Notes under the pieces: generated by a model
Seen by the model: the letters and a program-made list of their open reading frames with translations, nothing else
The model's database searches: none
What the model was told of the DNA's origin: nothing
Position numbers and translations under genes: made by a program
Shown: positions 1 through 6,571 of the stretch, in pieces
How positions within the stretch are numbered: position 1 is the stretch's first letter
Layout of the letters: every line of letters begins with the position of its first letter
Source of the DNA: Fibrobacter sp. UWH6
GTDB taxonomy: Bacteria; Fibrobacterota; Fibrobacteria; Fibrobacterales; Fibrobacteraceae
Length of the DNA stretch: 64,000 nucleotides
Direction of reading: 5' to 3'
NCBI RefSeq assembly: GCF_900142465.1
Contig: NZ_FRAX01000003.1
Location: 1 to 64,000 of the forward strand

Positions 1-86
1 GTGATGGTGACCGTGGTATCGGTTTGTTCCTGCTTGACGACAGTACAGCCGTTGACATTGAAGATGGATTTGTATAATTTTGACAT
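1..86 (-). CDS. Transposase-like N-terminal fragment (possibly ISL3 family), cut by the window edge
   Basis: Only the first 28 codons are present, read leftward from an ATG at 84-86; the start MSKLYKSIFNVNGC is followed by a charged stretch. A short hydrophobic/Asn-Gly start of this kind resembles the N-terminus of ISL3-family transposases, but the zinc-finger and DDE regions that would prove it lie outside the window. No strong ribosome binding site is visible, only agaag. A strong leftward terminator-like hairpin lies at 172-188, between this gene and the CLC gene, as is common at the edges of insertion sequences. It could equally be an unrelated small protein. Confidence 0.35.
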   Translation of the reverse strand, partial: MSKLYKSIFNVNGCTVVKQEQTDTTVTI

Positions 87-160
87 GGGCTTTTTCTTCT
101 GTTTTTTTTGGCGATTAAATTTTAGAAAATAGCCCATTTTTTGTTTAATTTAGGCGAATG

Positions 161-199
161 TCAACAAAAAAGGGTGGCGAAGCCACCCACACATGTTGA
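161..199 (-). terminator. Strong hairpin terminator reading leftward, ahead of the transposase-like gene
   Basis: A perfect 7-bp stem (172-178 with 182-188, GAA loop on +) is followed on the minus strand by TTTTTT. Outer arms TCAACA (161-166) and TGTTGA (194-199) can extend it. No minus-strand gene lies just upstream that would need it, so it may shield the fragment at 1-86 from read-through. The outer arm overlaps the first possible start codon of the CLC gene. Confidence 0.6.
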
Positions 200-1617
200 T
201 GAAGAGCCGATTTTTTATGAATTTTAGCGACTTTGGAAAATACAACCAGTTCAAGGAACAGTTCGCCAACATGTCTCCCGAAATGAAGGAGCAGATGATG
301 AAGATGGCGAAGGAACAGATGAAGGCCCGTGTTGGAGGCTTTTTCAAGAAGTGGTTCTCCCTGCCGGTTTTGACAATCGTTGCCGCAGGAATGGGTGCAG
401 CCATTGGCGCGCTGATGGCATTCTTCGGCCAGGTCTTGCAGACTGTTGGCGGATTGCGAGATGCACACCCCATCTACTTTATTCCGGGTTTGGCTCTGGC
501 TGGTATCGCCATCGTTCTCGCCTACAAGAAATGGGGCAAGGGCGCAGAACGGGGCATGGGCTTGATTTTCTCTGTGGGACAGGGCAAGGAAAGCCACATT
601 CCGTTGCGTTTGATTCCCATGGTGGCTGTGGGCACTTGGCTTACCCACTTGTTCGGCGGAAGCGCCGGCCGCGAAGGAGTGGCAGTACAGATTGGTGGCG
701 CACTGGGTCACAACATCAGCAAGAAACTGCCTTTTGAAAATGCGTCCCACATTATGCTGGTGGCGGGCATGGCCGCAGGCTTCAGCGGACTTTTCCAGAT
801 TCCTATGGCGGCAACGGCCTTTGCATTGGAAGTGCTGATTGTTGGCCACATGGACCTGATGGCTTTGCTGCCGGCTGCAGTGGCTGCTTTTACCGCCTGC
901 AAGGTTTCCAATATGTTGGGCCTTGAAAAGTTTGCGGTAGACCTGAATGGAATTTTGAGCACCGACGGCGGAGCAACCGTTAGCGGACTCTTTATGAATG
1001 GCGGCGCACTGGACATGAATTTTGTGGTGAAGCTTGCCTTGCTGGGCGTTTTGTTTGGTGTTATTGGTGGAGGCTTTGCAAAGTTGCTGAGCTTGGCCAA
1101 GGAATTTTTCGCCAAGAAATTCCCCGACGGAATGAAGCGTATCGCCATTATGGGCGTTACCTTGAGCGCACTTTTCCTGTTGCTGTGGCAGGGTCGCTAT
1201 TCCGGCCTGGGCACCAACCTGATAGACATGTGTTTCTCTGGCGCAGGTATTGCTGACGGTTCCAATATCGCCGGCGGCATCCAGAGCTACGACTGGATTC
1301 TGAAATTTGCATTGACCATTTTGACATTGGCCGCAGGATTCCAAGGAGGCGAAGTCACTCCGCTGTTTAGCATCGGCGCAAGCCTTGGTGCAGTTTCTGC
1401 AGTGATGTTCGGCCTACCCTTCCCCCTGGCAGCAGCCCTTGGCTACGCCGCTGTTTTCGGAAGTGCAACCAACACCCTTTGGGCCCCGATTTTAATCGGC
1501 TGTGAAGTTTTCGGTTTCGACTGTCTGCCCGCATTCTTTGTGGTTTGCATTGCAGCTTATGTTTGCAACGGCGGACAATCCATTTACAACCAGAAGAAAC
1601 TGAAACTGAAGTTCTAG
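193..1617 (+). CDS. clcF: CLC-family antiporter, probably the fluoride-exporting CLC-F type
   Basis: Polytopic membrane protein of 474 residues (466 if translation begins at the ATG at 217; neither start has a convincing ribosome binding site). The CLC filter motif reads GGSAGREGVAVQIGG (about 155-169) with the gating glutamate at E161, and the later GxFxP-like motif appears as GGEVTPLFSIGASLG. The Val after GREG (canonical chloride transporters have Pro) and the GMGLI segment near residue 122, where the central Ser is expected, fit the CLC-F fluoride/proton antiporters. That subtype assignment rests on recalled family features. Odd: the first 50 residues are Met- and Lys-rich (SPEMKEQMMKMAKEQMK) and look like an added amphipathic helix. 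I saw no fluoride riboswitch upstream. Confidence 0.85.
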   Translation: MLMKSRFFMNFSDFGKYNQFKEQFANMSPEMKEQMMKMAKEQMKARVGGFFKKWFSLPVLTIVAAGMGAAIGALMAFFGQVLQTVGGLRDAHPIYFIPGLALAGIAIVLAYKKWGKGAERGMGLIFSVGQGKESHIPLRLIPMVAVGTWLTHLFGGSAGREGVAVQIGGALGHNISKKLPFENASHIMLVAGMAAGFSGLFQIPMAATAFALEVLIVGHMDLMALLPAAVAAFTACKVSNMLGLEKFAVDLNGILSTDGGATVSGLFMNGGALDMNFVVKLALLGVLFGVIGGGFAKLLSLAKEFFAKKFPDGMKRIAIMGVTLSALFLLLWQGRYSGLGTNLIDMCFSGAGIADGSNIAGGIQSYDWILKFALTILTLAAGFQGGEVTPLFSIGASLGAVSAVMFGLPFPLAAALGYAAVFGSATNTLWAPILIGCEVFGFDCLPAFFVVCIAAYVCNGGQSIYNQKKLKLKF

Positions 1618-1653
1618 GCAACTCTTTTAAAAGCTCAAGAAACAAGCGAAAAC

Positions 1654-1740
1654 GTCATCCTGAGCGAAGCCCCGCGAAGTCGAAGGATCCAGTCGTTAGA
1701 TTCCTCGAATCCAAGCCTACGGCATTTTGCTCAGAATGAC
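1654..1740. repeat. 87-bp element bounded by inverted GTCATCCTGAGC ends
   Basis: GTCATCCTGAGC at 1654-1665 faces GCTCAGAATGAC at 1729-1740 (11 of 12 complementary). Inside is cgaagtcgaaggatcc and its diverged mirror. Half-copies of the same unit occur at 6526-6561 and 26327-26352, and a distant relative at 62118-62182. It carries no open frame and ends 13 bases before the radical SAM gene. Confidence 0.8.
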
Positions 1741-1753
1741 ATTCAGGTAGAAA

Positions 1754-2710
1754 ATGAACGGCGTTTACATTGAAATCACGGATGTGTGCAATCTGCACTG
1801 CAGTTTCTGCCCTTGCGGAAAGCGTAAGACGGAAGCGCCTCGTGAATTCATGAGCTCGGATCTTTTTGAGCGTTGTGTTACCGAAGCAGCCGTCGTTACA
1901 GAACAAGTTTACTTTCACGTTCTTGGGGAGCCCACATTACATCCGGGATTTTCCCTGTACCTGAAAAAGCTGGAGGAAGTTTCCAACGCCCGCACCGACG
2001 GCAAAAAGCTCCAACTGAACTTAACTACAAATGGCACCACCATAGCACGCTGTGGCAAATCAATTCTAGCCTCCCCCGCTGTCCGACAGGTGAATTTTTC
2101 AACCCACGCCTATGCGGAATTGCCCTTTGACGAAGCCGCGGAAAACCTGCAGAATATCCTAGACTTTTGCCGTATGGCCGCTGCGGAACGTCCCGACTTG
2201 TACATCAATTTGCGACTGTGGAATGTAGGCGACGAAAGTTCCAACGCCTGGAACAACTACATGCTGGAGCAGGTGAATAAAGCCTTAGGCCGCACAGGCT
2301 CTGCAGATGAGAACAGTGCACCGGAAGAAAACCGCGCACCCATCACATTGGAGCATTTCTGCAGCCGCCACAAGAGTTTCCTTGTGGAAGGCCGCATTTA
2401 TATTCATCAGGACTCAAGATTTGAATGGCCCGCGGCCGTCTCCAACGACGACAATTCAAGTTCTTGTGCAAACTTTCCGAAGGGAACGTGTCGCGCCTTG
2501 GACACTCACTGTGCCATCCTTCACGACGGCCGCGTAGTCGCCTGCTGTCTGGATCACAGCGGACAAATTACGTTAGGACGAATTCAAGACAACAGTCTTT
2601 TAAACATTTTGCATTCTCCTCTTGCGGTCAAAATCAAGGAAGGCTTTACCAATCACGAGCTGCGCCATCCCTTCTGTCAAAACTGTACTTTCTGCAAACG
2701 ATTTAAATAA
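1754..2710 (+). CDS. Radical SAM protein with C-terminal Cys-rich (SPASM-like) region
   Basis: 318 residues. The cluster motif CNLHCSFC (Cys 12, 16, 19) follows a short N-terminal strand, as in radical SAM enzymes that bind a 4Fe-4S cluster and cleave S-adenosylmethionine. A glycine-rich LGEPTLHPGF segment supports the fold. The C-terminal third holds Cys-rich runs (CRALDTHCAIL, ACCLDHSG, CQNCTFCKRF) typical of auxiliary-cluster SPASM or twitch domains. No precursor peptide or partner enzyme is adjacent; the next gene is a Ser-rich lipoprotein 35 bases downstream with its own promoter-like box. The substrate cannot be read from sequence; peptide or tRNA modification are both possible. Confidence 0.85.
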   Translation: MNGVYIEITDVCNLHCSFCPCGKRKTEAPREFMSSDLFERCVTEAAVVTEQVYFHVLGEPTLHPGFSLYLKKLEEVSNARTDGKKLQLNLTTNGTTIARCGKSILASPAVRQVNFSTHAYAELPFDEAAENLQNILDFCRMAAAERPDLYINLRLWNVGDESSNAWNNYMLEQVNKALGRTGSADENSAPEENRAPITLEHFCSRHKSFLVEGRIYIHQDSRFEWPAAVSNDDNSSSCANFPKGTCRALDTHCAILHDGRVVACCLDHSGQITLGRIQDNSLLNILHSPLAVKIKEGFTNHELRHPFCQNCTFCKRFK

Positions 2711-2719
2711 GACTTTTTC

Positions 2720-2740
2720 TATAATTCCTCCAGTAGGAGG
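2720..2740 (+). promoter_or_regulatory. -10 box and Shine-Dalgarno hairpin of the Ser-rich lipoprotein gene
   Basis: A perfect TATAAT lies at 2720-2725. CCTCC (2727-2731) and GGAGG (2736-2740) flank an AGTA loop, so the ribosome binding site five bases before the ATG can be completely paired. If transcription starts near 2732, most of the left arm is excluded and translation would be open. A longer read-through transcript from the radical SAM gene would have the site closed. Confidence 0.5.
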
Positions 2741-2745
2741 TTTAT

Positions 2746-3579
2746 ATGAAAAACAGATTCTTATTTGGCTCTGTCCTAGCCTTTTCATTAGCATTCTGGG
2801 CTTGCGGAGATGATACTTCTAGCACAAGTTGCATAAGCGAATCCTCTGATTCCAACAGTCAAGAAATTTCCTCCAGCAGTGAAGCAACTGCGGAATCATC
2901 GAATGAATCCGAAATTCATAGTTCCTCCAGCATTGCTGAAGAAAGCCCTTCGTCAAGCAGCATAGTAGCCGAAGTGTCATCAAGTAGCGAAGAATCGTCC
3001 AGTAGTTCAGACGAATCAATTTCCTCCAGTAGCGAAGATACATCCAATAAGTTGGGTGTCTGGAGTTTTTACGAAGATAACTGCGACGCCTGCAAAATTT
3101 CAGCATCAAGCGTTTACTACGAAGAGTACGACTTTACAGGTTTGAAGGGCGCTGTAAAATGCCAAATGGGAGAATCCACTTACGCCGGCGCAACTATTCG
3201 CATTTACGAAGAACAGCAAGACATAACCGACTGGGGTGGGCTTTGCGCCGTCTTCAAATCAGAAGGTAGATTCTTCCTCGGCATTGTCCCCGAAGATGCA
3301 AAAAATTATTCGGGAGGAATCAATTATATGGCATGGATGGAAAGTGCAGATTCCCTTGTCATAGCAGACCTTCCCTGGGAAGTTTTCAGTCGTCAGGATG
3401 GCTTTGCAGAACAACGGGTAACAAAGGAAGACTTCCTCACGCGAATCGTGGGATTTATGGTCCAATTCGAAGACAACGGACCAGAATTGGACGGATCCTA
3501 TAAAGGTGGATTTGAAATTCAAAAAATCGGTCCTTTAGGAACATGCGGAACTCCTACCGAAGGTTATACAACTTGGTGA
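2746..3579 (+). CDS. Lipoprotein with Ser-rich linker and C-terminal beta-rich domain, function unknown
   Basis: 277 residues. A lipoprotein signal peptide ends at LAFWAC (Cys 20), predicting an acylated, envelope-anchored protein. Residues 21-100 are a linker dominated by Ser and Glu, with blocks such as SSSSE, the type that joins modules of Fibrobacter surface proteins. The remaining 170 residues start near LGVWSFYEDN and look like one jelly-roll domain, with aromatic and Gly residues spaced as in carbohydrate-binding modules (WMESADSLVIADLPWEVF, then FMVQFEDNG). The carbohydrate-binding idea is inference from shape only. AGGAGG sits five bases before the ATG, and a terminator follows the gene. 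Confidence 0.8.
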   Translation: MKNRFLFGSVLAFSLAFWACGDDTSSTSCISESSDSNSQEISSSSEATAESSNESEIHSSSSIAEESPSSSSIVAEVSSSSEESSSSSDESISSSSEDTSNKLGVWSFYEDNCDACKISASSVYYEEYDFTGLKGAVKCQMGESTYAGATIRIYEEQQDITDWGGLCAVFKSEGRFFLGIVPEDAKNYSGGINYMAWMESADSLVIADLPWEVFSRQDGFAEQRVTKEDFLTRIVGFMVQFEDNGPELDGSYKGGFEIQKIGPLGTCGTPTEGYTTW

Positions 3580-3593
3580 TAAAAAGTTATCCG

Positions 3594-3624
3594 AGGCGGT
3601 CTTGATGGACCGCCTTTATTTTTC
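3594..3624 (+). terminator. Intrinsic terminator after the Ser-rich lipoprotein gene
   Basis: Perfect 8-bp stem AGGCGGTC (3594-3601) and GACCGCCT (3608-3615), loop TTGATG, followed by TTATTTTTC. Confidence 0.85.
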
Positions 3625-3641
3625 TAAATTGCGGTACGCAA

Positions 3642-3682
3642 AGACAGTTCGAAAACCTCCTGTCTCTAAACAAAACTAGGAG
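3642..3682 (+). promoter_or_regulatory. preQ1-I riboswitch in the queF leader
   Basis: P1 is AGACAG (3642-3647) with CTGTCT (3660-3665). The 12-base loop begins TTC and ends CCTC. The A-rich tail ctaaacaaaactaggag (3666-3682) matches the preQ1-I aptamer tail (AAC AAAAC then A-GG). The loop CTC (3657-3659) can pair with GAG (3680-3682), closing the H-type pseudoknot over the ribosome binding site seven bases from the queF ATG. Expected action: bound preQ1 hides the site and lowers translation of queuosine-precursor genes. The gene context independently supports the call. Confidence 0.82.
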
Positions 3683-3687
3683 CACAT

Positions 3688-4200
3688 ATGACCGACAATA
3701 CGTCCGTTAATTCCGGCCGTACCGACGCTGAATTGGAAGGCGTCACCTTGCTTGGCAATCAGAATACCAAGTACAAGTACGATTACGATCCCGACGTTCT
3801 TGAACGTTTCCCCAACAAGCATCCCGACAATGACTACATGGTCATGCTGAATTGCCCGGAGTTTACTTCCCTCTGCCCCAAAACCGGTCAGCCGGACTTT
3901 GCGGAAATCCGCATCAACTACATTCCGGACCAGTACATTGTGGAATCCAAGTCCCTGAAGCTGTATCTTTTCAGTTTCCGCAATCACGGGGATTTCCACG
4001 AAGATTGTGCCAACATCATCATGAAGGATTTGGTGAAGTTGCTCTCACCCAAGTACCTTGAAGTGGAAGGCATTTTCACGCCCCGTGGCGGCATCTCCAT
4101 TTACCCCTTCGCCAACTATGGCAAACCGGGTACCATTTACGAACAGAAGGCAACCGACCGGCTTTTCGCCAGCGTAGACCGCAGAAACTCCTGGAAATAA
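3688..4200 (+). CDS. queF: NADPH-dependent 7-cyano-7-deazaguanine (preQ0) reductase
   Basis: 170 residues, the usual length of the unimodular QueF. The enzyme reduces the nitrile of preQ0 to the aminomethyl group of preQ1, the step before insertion into tRNA by Tgt. Visible signature: nucleophilic Cys 63 in EFTSLCP, Asp 70 in QPDFAE, the ESKSLKLYL motif (86-94) and RNHGDFHE with His 104. The reading frame starts directly behind a preQ1-I riboswitch, with AGGAG as binding site inside the pseudoknot. The stop codon is followed at once by an array of 7-bp repeats that continues to queC. Cytoplasmic. Confidence 0.95.
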   Translation: MTDNTSVNSGRTDAELEGVTLLGNQNTKYKYDYDPDVLERFPNKHPDNDYMVMLNCPEFTSLCPKTGQPDFAEIRINYIPDQYIVESKSLKLYLFSFRNHGDFHEDCANIIMKDLVKLLSPKYLEVEGIFTPRGGISIYPFANYGKPGTIYEQKATDRLFASVDRRNSWK

Positions 4201-4295
4201 GTAAGCAGTGCTTAGTGATTAGTAAGCAGAAGTGGCAGGAGAAGTCCATTTTCTGTAATTCTAACCACTAATCACCAACCACTAACCACTATTCT
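4201..4295. repeat. Mirrored heptanucleotide arrays filling the queF-queC gap
   Basis: Five 7-bp units (gtaagca, gtgctta, gtgatta, gtaagca, gaagtgg) occupy 4201-4235 immediately after the queF stop. A 25-base core follows, then five units of opposite orientation (ctaacca, ctaatca, ccaacca, ctaacca, ctattct) fill 4261-4295, ending at the base before the queC ATG. GTGATTAG in the left arm is complementary to CTAATCAC in the right, so the gap can fold. No Shine-Dalgarno sequence remains before queC. Confidence 0.8.
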
Positions 4296-4985
4296 ATGAA
4301 AAAAGCAATCGTCCTTTCGTCAGGCGGTGTGGATTCCACCGTCTGCGTGGCCATGGCCGTAGCTAAATACGGCGCAGAAAATGTAGCCACCACTTCCATT
4401 TTTTACGGTCAAAAACACAACAAGGAACTGGAATGTGCCCGCAAGGTGGCAGACTATTACAAGTTGCCTCATTACGAATTTGACTTATCCAGTGTACTGC
4501 AGTTTTCAAACTGTTCGTTGTTAGCCCAGTCTACACAAGCCATCGAGCACAAAAGCTACGCCGAGCAAATCACGCCCGTCAATGGCAAGGTTTCCACTTA
4601 CGTTCCTTTCCGCAACGGCTTAATGCTCAGTGTTTGCGCCAGTCTCGCCCAAAGCATTTTCGAAAACGATGACGTGGAAATCTACCTGGGTGCCCACGGA
4701 GATGACGCCGCCGGTAACGCTTACGCCGACTGCAGCGAAATTTTCGTAAGCACCATGAGTAGAGCCATTTCTATCGGCACCTACGAACAAGTCCGCGTCA
4801 CCGCTCCTTTTGCAGGACTATCAAAAGCAGACGTGGTCAAGAAAGGTCTGGAGCTTAAAGCCCCCTTTGAACTGACCTGGAGCTGCTACGAAGGCGGCGA
4901 TAAACCCTGCGGCGAATGCGGCACCTGCATCGACCGCGCTAAAGCTTTTGCCGCCAACAACGTGAAGGACCCCGCCATCGCATAA
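4296..4985 (+). CDS. queC: 7-cyano-7-deazaguanine (preQ0) synthase
   Basis: 229 residues, normal for QueC. The enzyme converts 7-carboxy-7-deazaguanine to preQ0 using ATP and ammonia. The PP-loop SSGGVDST is at residues 8-15, followed by TSIFYGQKHNKELE, and the zinc site is formed by the Cys-rich end (SCYEGG, then CGECGTCIDRAKAF). It supplies the substrate for QueF encoded just upstream; the transporter gene follows after 11 bases. The start codon is preceded by a heptad array rather than a ribosome binding site. QueD and QueE are not in this window. Confidence 0.96.
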   Translation: MKKAIVLSSGGVDSTVCVAMAVAKYGAENVATTSIFYGQKHNKELECARKVADYYKLPHYEFDLSSVLQFSNCSLLAQSTQAIEHKSYAEQITPVNGKVSTYVPFRNGLMLSVCASLAQSIFENDDVEIYLGAHGDDAAGNAYADCSEIFVSTMSRAISIGTYEQVRVTAPFAGLSKADVVKKGLELKAPFELTWSCYEGGDKPCGECGTCIDRAKAFAANNVKDPAIA

Positions 4986-4996
4986 GGATTTCACTC

Positions 4997-5692
4997 ATGA
5001 AAAAGACCAACGAAAACTTGATTCTTCTAAACATAATCTTCACCGTTGGCTTGGTCATCTCAAATGTGGTTACTGCCAAGCTGATGTACACAGGCATTAG
5101 CCTTTTCGGCAACGCAGTCACTTTGCCTGGTGCGGGCGTTTGCTACGCCTTTACCTTTTTGGCCACCGACATCATCGGCGAAATCTGGGGCAAGAAAGAA
5201 GCCAACAAGGCGGTCATCTTCGGCCTAGTGGGGCAAGTTTTTGCCACCCTCCTGATTTTGCTGACCCAGCACCTGCCCGCCGCAGACGACAGCATGCAAG
5301 AAACCTACGTTCGCCTTCTAGGTCAGAACTGGGTGTTCGTGGTGGCAAGCCTCGCCGGCTACCTCATCGCACAAAAATGGGACATCTGGATTTTCCACAG
5401 CATTCGCACCCGTTACATCGCCAAGCTTGGCGATACCAAACATCGCTGGATCTGGAATAACGCCTCCACCATGACCAGCCAAATTCTAGATACCGTTGTG
5501 TTTATCGGCATCGCCTTCGGTTTCGGATTCGGTTGGCTGTTCCAGGCAGAAATGCGCCCGGTGCTACTTTCCATGATGGTGGGGCAATACTTCTTCAAGA
5601 TGATTCTTGCGGCCTGCGACACCCCCATTTTCTACTTGCTCACCCGAGATATCAAAAAGGATACCGAAATAGAGCTAAAAGATTTTTCTTAA
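4997..5692 (+). CDS. Queuosine-precursor transporter, VUT (YhhQ) family
   Basis: 231 residues with about six hydrophobic segments. The VUT/DUF165 pattern is clear: ISNVVTAKLMYTG near residue 21, then AFTFLATDIIGEIWGKKEA, a region strongly conserved in YhhQ-type importers of preQ0/preQ1. The C-terminal helices contain WIWNNASTMTSQILDTVVF. Placement right after queC with AAGGA eight bases before ATG indicates co-transcription. This suggests the cell both makes and salvages deazapurine precursors. Inner membrane. The transported compound is inferred from family and context. Confidence 0.9.
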   Translation: MKKTNENLILLNIIFTVGLVISNVVTAKLMYTGISLFGNAVTLPGAGVCYAFTFLATDIIGEIWGKKEANKAVIFGLVGQVFATLLILLTQHLPAADDSMQETYVRLLGQNWVFVVASLAGYLIAQKWDIWIFHSIRTRYIAKLGDTKHRWIWNNASTMTSQILDTVVFIGIAFGFGFGWLFQAEMRPVLLSMMVGQYFFKMILAACDTPIFYLLTRDIKKDTEIELKDFS

Positions 5693-5701
5693 CTTTACGT
5701 C

Positions 5702-6526
5702 ATGAATTTTTGCACCATCCAAGACTTTACCGGCATCTATAGCGAACAGCCTTTTATGCAGGAACTGCGGGAACGTGCCAACGTCTACTGGATGGATTGC
5801 ACAAATATCAGCGGCACTGATTGTTACTGCGATGACGACGCCCAAGCTGAAATCCGTAAAATGATGGACCAAGCCGCAGACCGCGTCACAGCTAATAACG
5901 ACGCCGGTTTCACCGGCATCCACTTCTTTGACAACGGCAATTACCACTACATGAGCAAGCTGTGGACGGACCGCGTCAACGAAGATTTTGACCTGGTCAT
6001 ATTCGATCATCATCCCGATATGCAGCCACCCCGATTTGAAGGAATTCTCAGTTGCGGGGGCTGGGTCAAGGAAGTTCTGGACAACAATAAGTTTATTAGA
6101 AATGTGGTGCTTATCGGCGTTGCGGACCATCTGATTGAAGAAATCAAGAACGAACCTAGTGCGGAATTCAAGAAGTACGCAAGCCGCGTGACATTCATTC
6201 CCGAGACTTTGTTACGCACCCCAAATTTTGATATATCACAGGTAGCACTTGCCGCCCTACGTTCATCAAACCTATATATCAGTATCGACAAGGATGTCCT
6301 TTCCATTGACGACGTGGTGACCAACTGGGACCAAGGCAGTCTAACCTTTGAACAACTGGAAAATATTTTGAAGAATCTGTTTGCCCACCGTAAAATACTT
6401 GGGGTGGACATTTGCGGAGAACGGGCTCGGAACCAGGATTTCCCGGAAGGCATTGACGAAGGCTCTGCGGATGCCACAAACAATGCTTTAAATAAAAAAA
6501 TATTCAGCCTTCTAGATGTGCTCTAG
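5702..6526 (+). CDS. Arginase/ureohydrolase-fold protein of unknown substrate
   Basis: 274 residues. Metal-ligand signatures of the arginase superfamily are present: FDHHPDM (Asp 102, His 103, His 104, Asp 106), preceded by DNGNYHYM and followed by GVADHL, and the late motif SIDKDVLS corresponding to the SxDxD site. Length and divergence place it outside classical arginase, agmatinase or formimidoglutamase. It lies nine bases after the transporter stop, apparently the last gene of the queuosine unit, without a recognisable binding site, so it may be translated by coupling. Whether it has any role in deazapurine metabolism is open. The end of the gene touches a dispersed repeat. Confidence 0.75.
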   Translation: MNFCTIQDFTGIYSEQPFMQELRERANVYWMDCTNISGTDCYCDDDAQAEIRKMMDQAADRVTANNDAGFTGIHFFDNGNYHYMSKLWTDRVNEDFDLVIFDHHPDMQPPRFEGILSCGGWVKEVLDNNKFIRNVVLIGVADHLIEEIKNEPSAEFKKYASRVTFIPETLLRTPNFDISQVALAALRSSNLYISIDKDVLSIDDVVTNWDQGSLTFEQLENILKNLFAHRKILGVDICGERARNQDFPEGIDEGSADATNNALNKKIFSLLDVL

Positions 6527-6561
6527 ATCCTTCGACTCCACTTCGTTTCGCTCAGGATGAC
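6526..6561. repeat. Half-copy of the GTCATCCTGAGC dispersed repeat
   Basis: GATCCTTCGACT through CGCTCAGGATGAC is the reverse complement of the left half of the element at 1654-1740. It starts on the last base of the arginase-fold gene. Its GATGAC end supplies an in-frame ATG (6557) ahead of the pseudouridine synthase. Confidence 0.8.
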
Positions 6562-6571
6562 ACGTAAAAAA

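Noticed and set aside
87-192. Fluoride riboswitch before the CLC gene
   Set aside because: The conserved pseudoknot segments of the crcB motif are absent; the visible hairpin is a plain terminator facing the other way.
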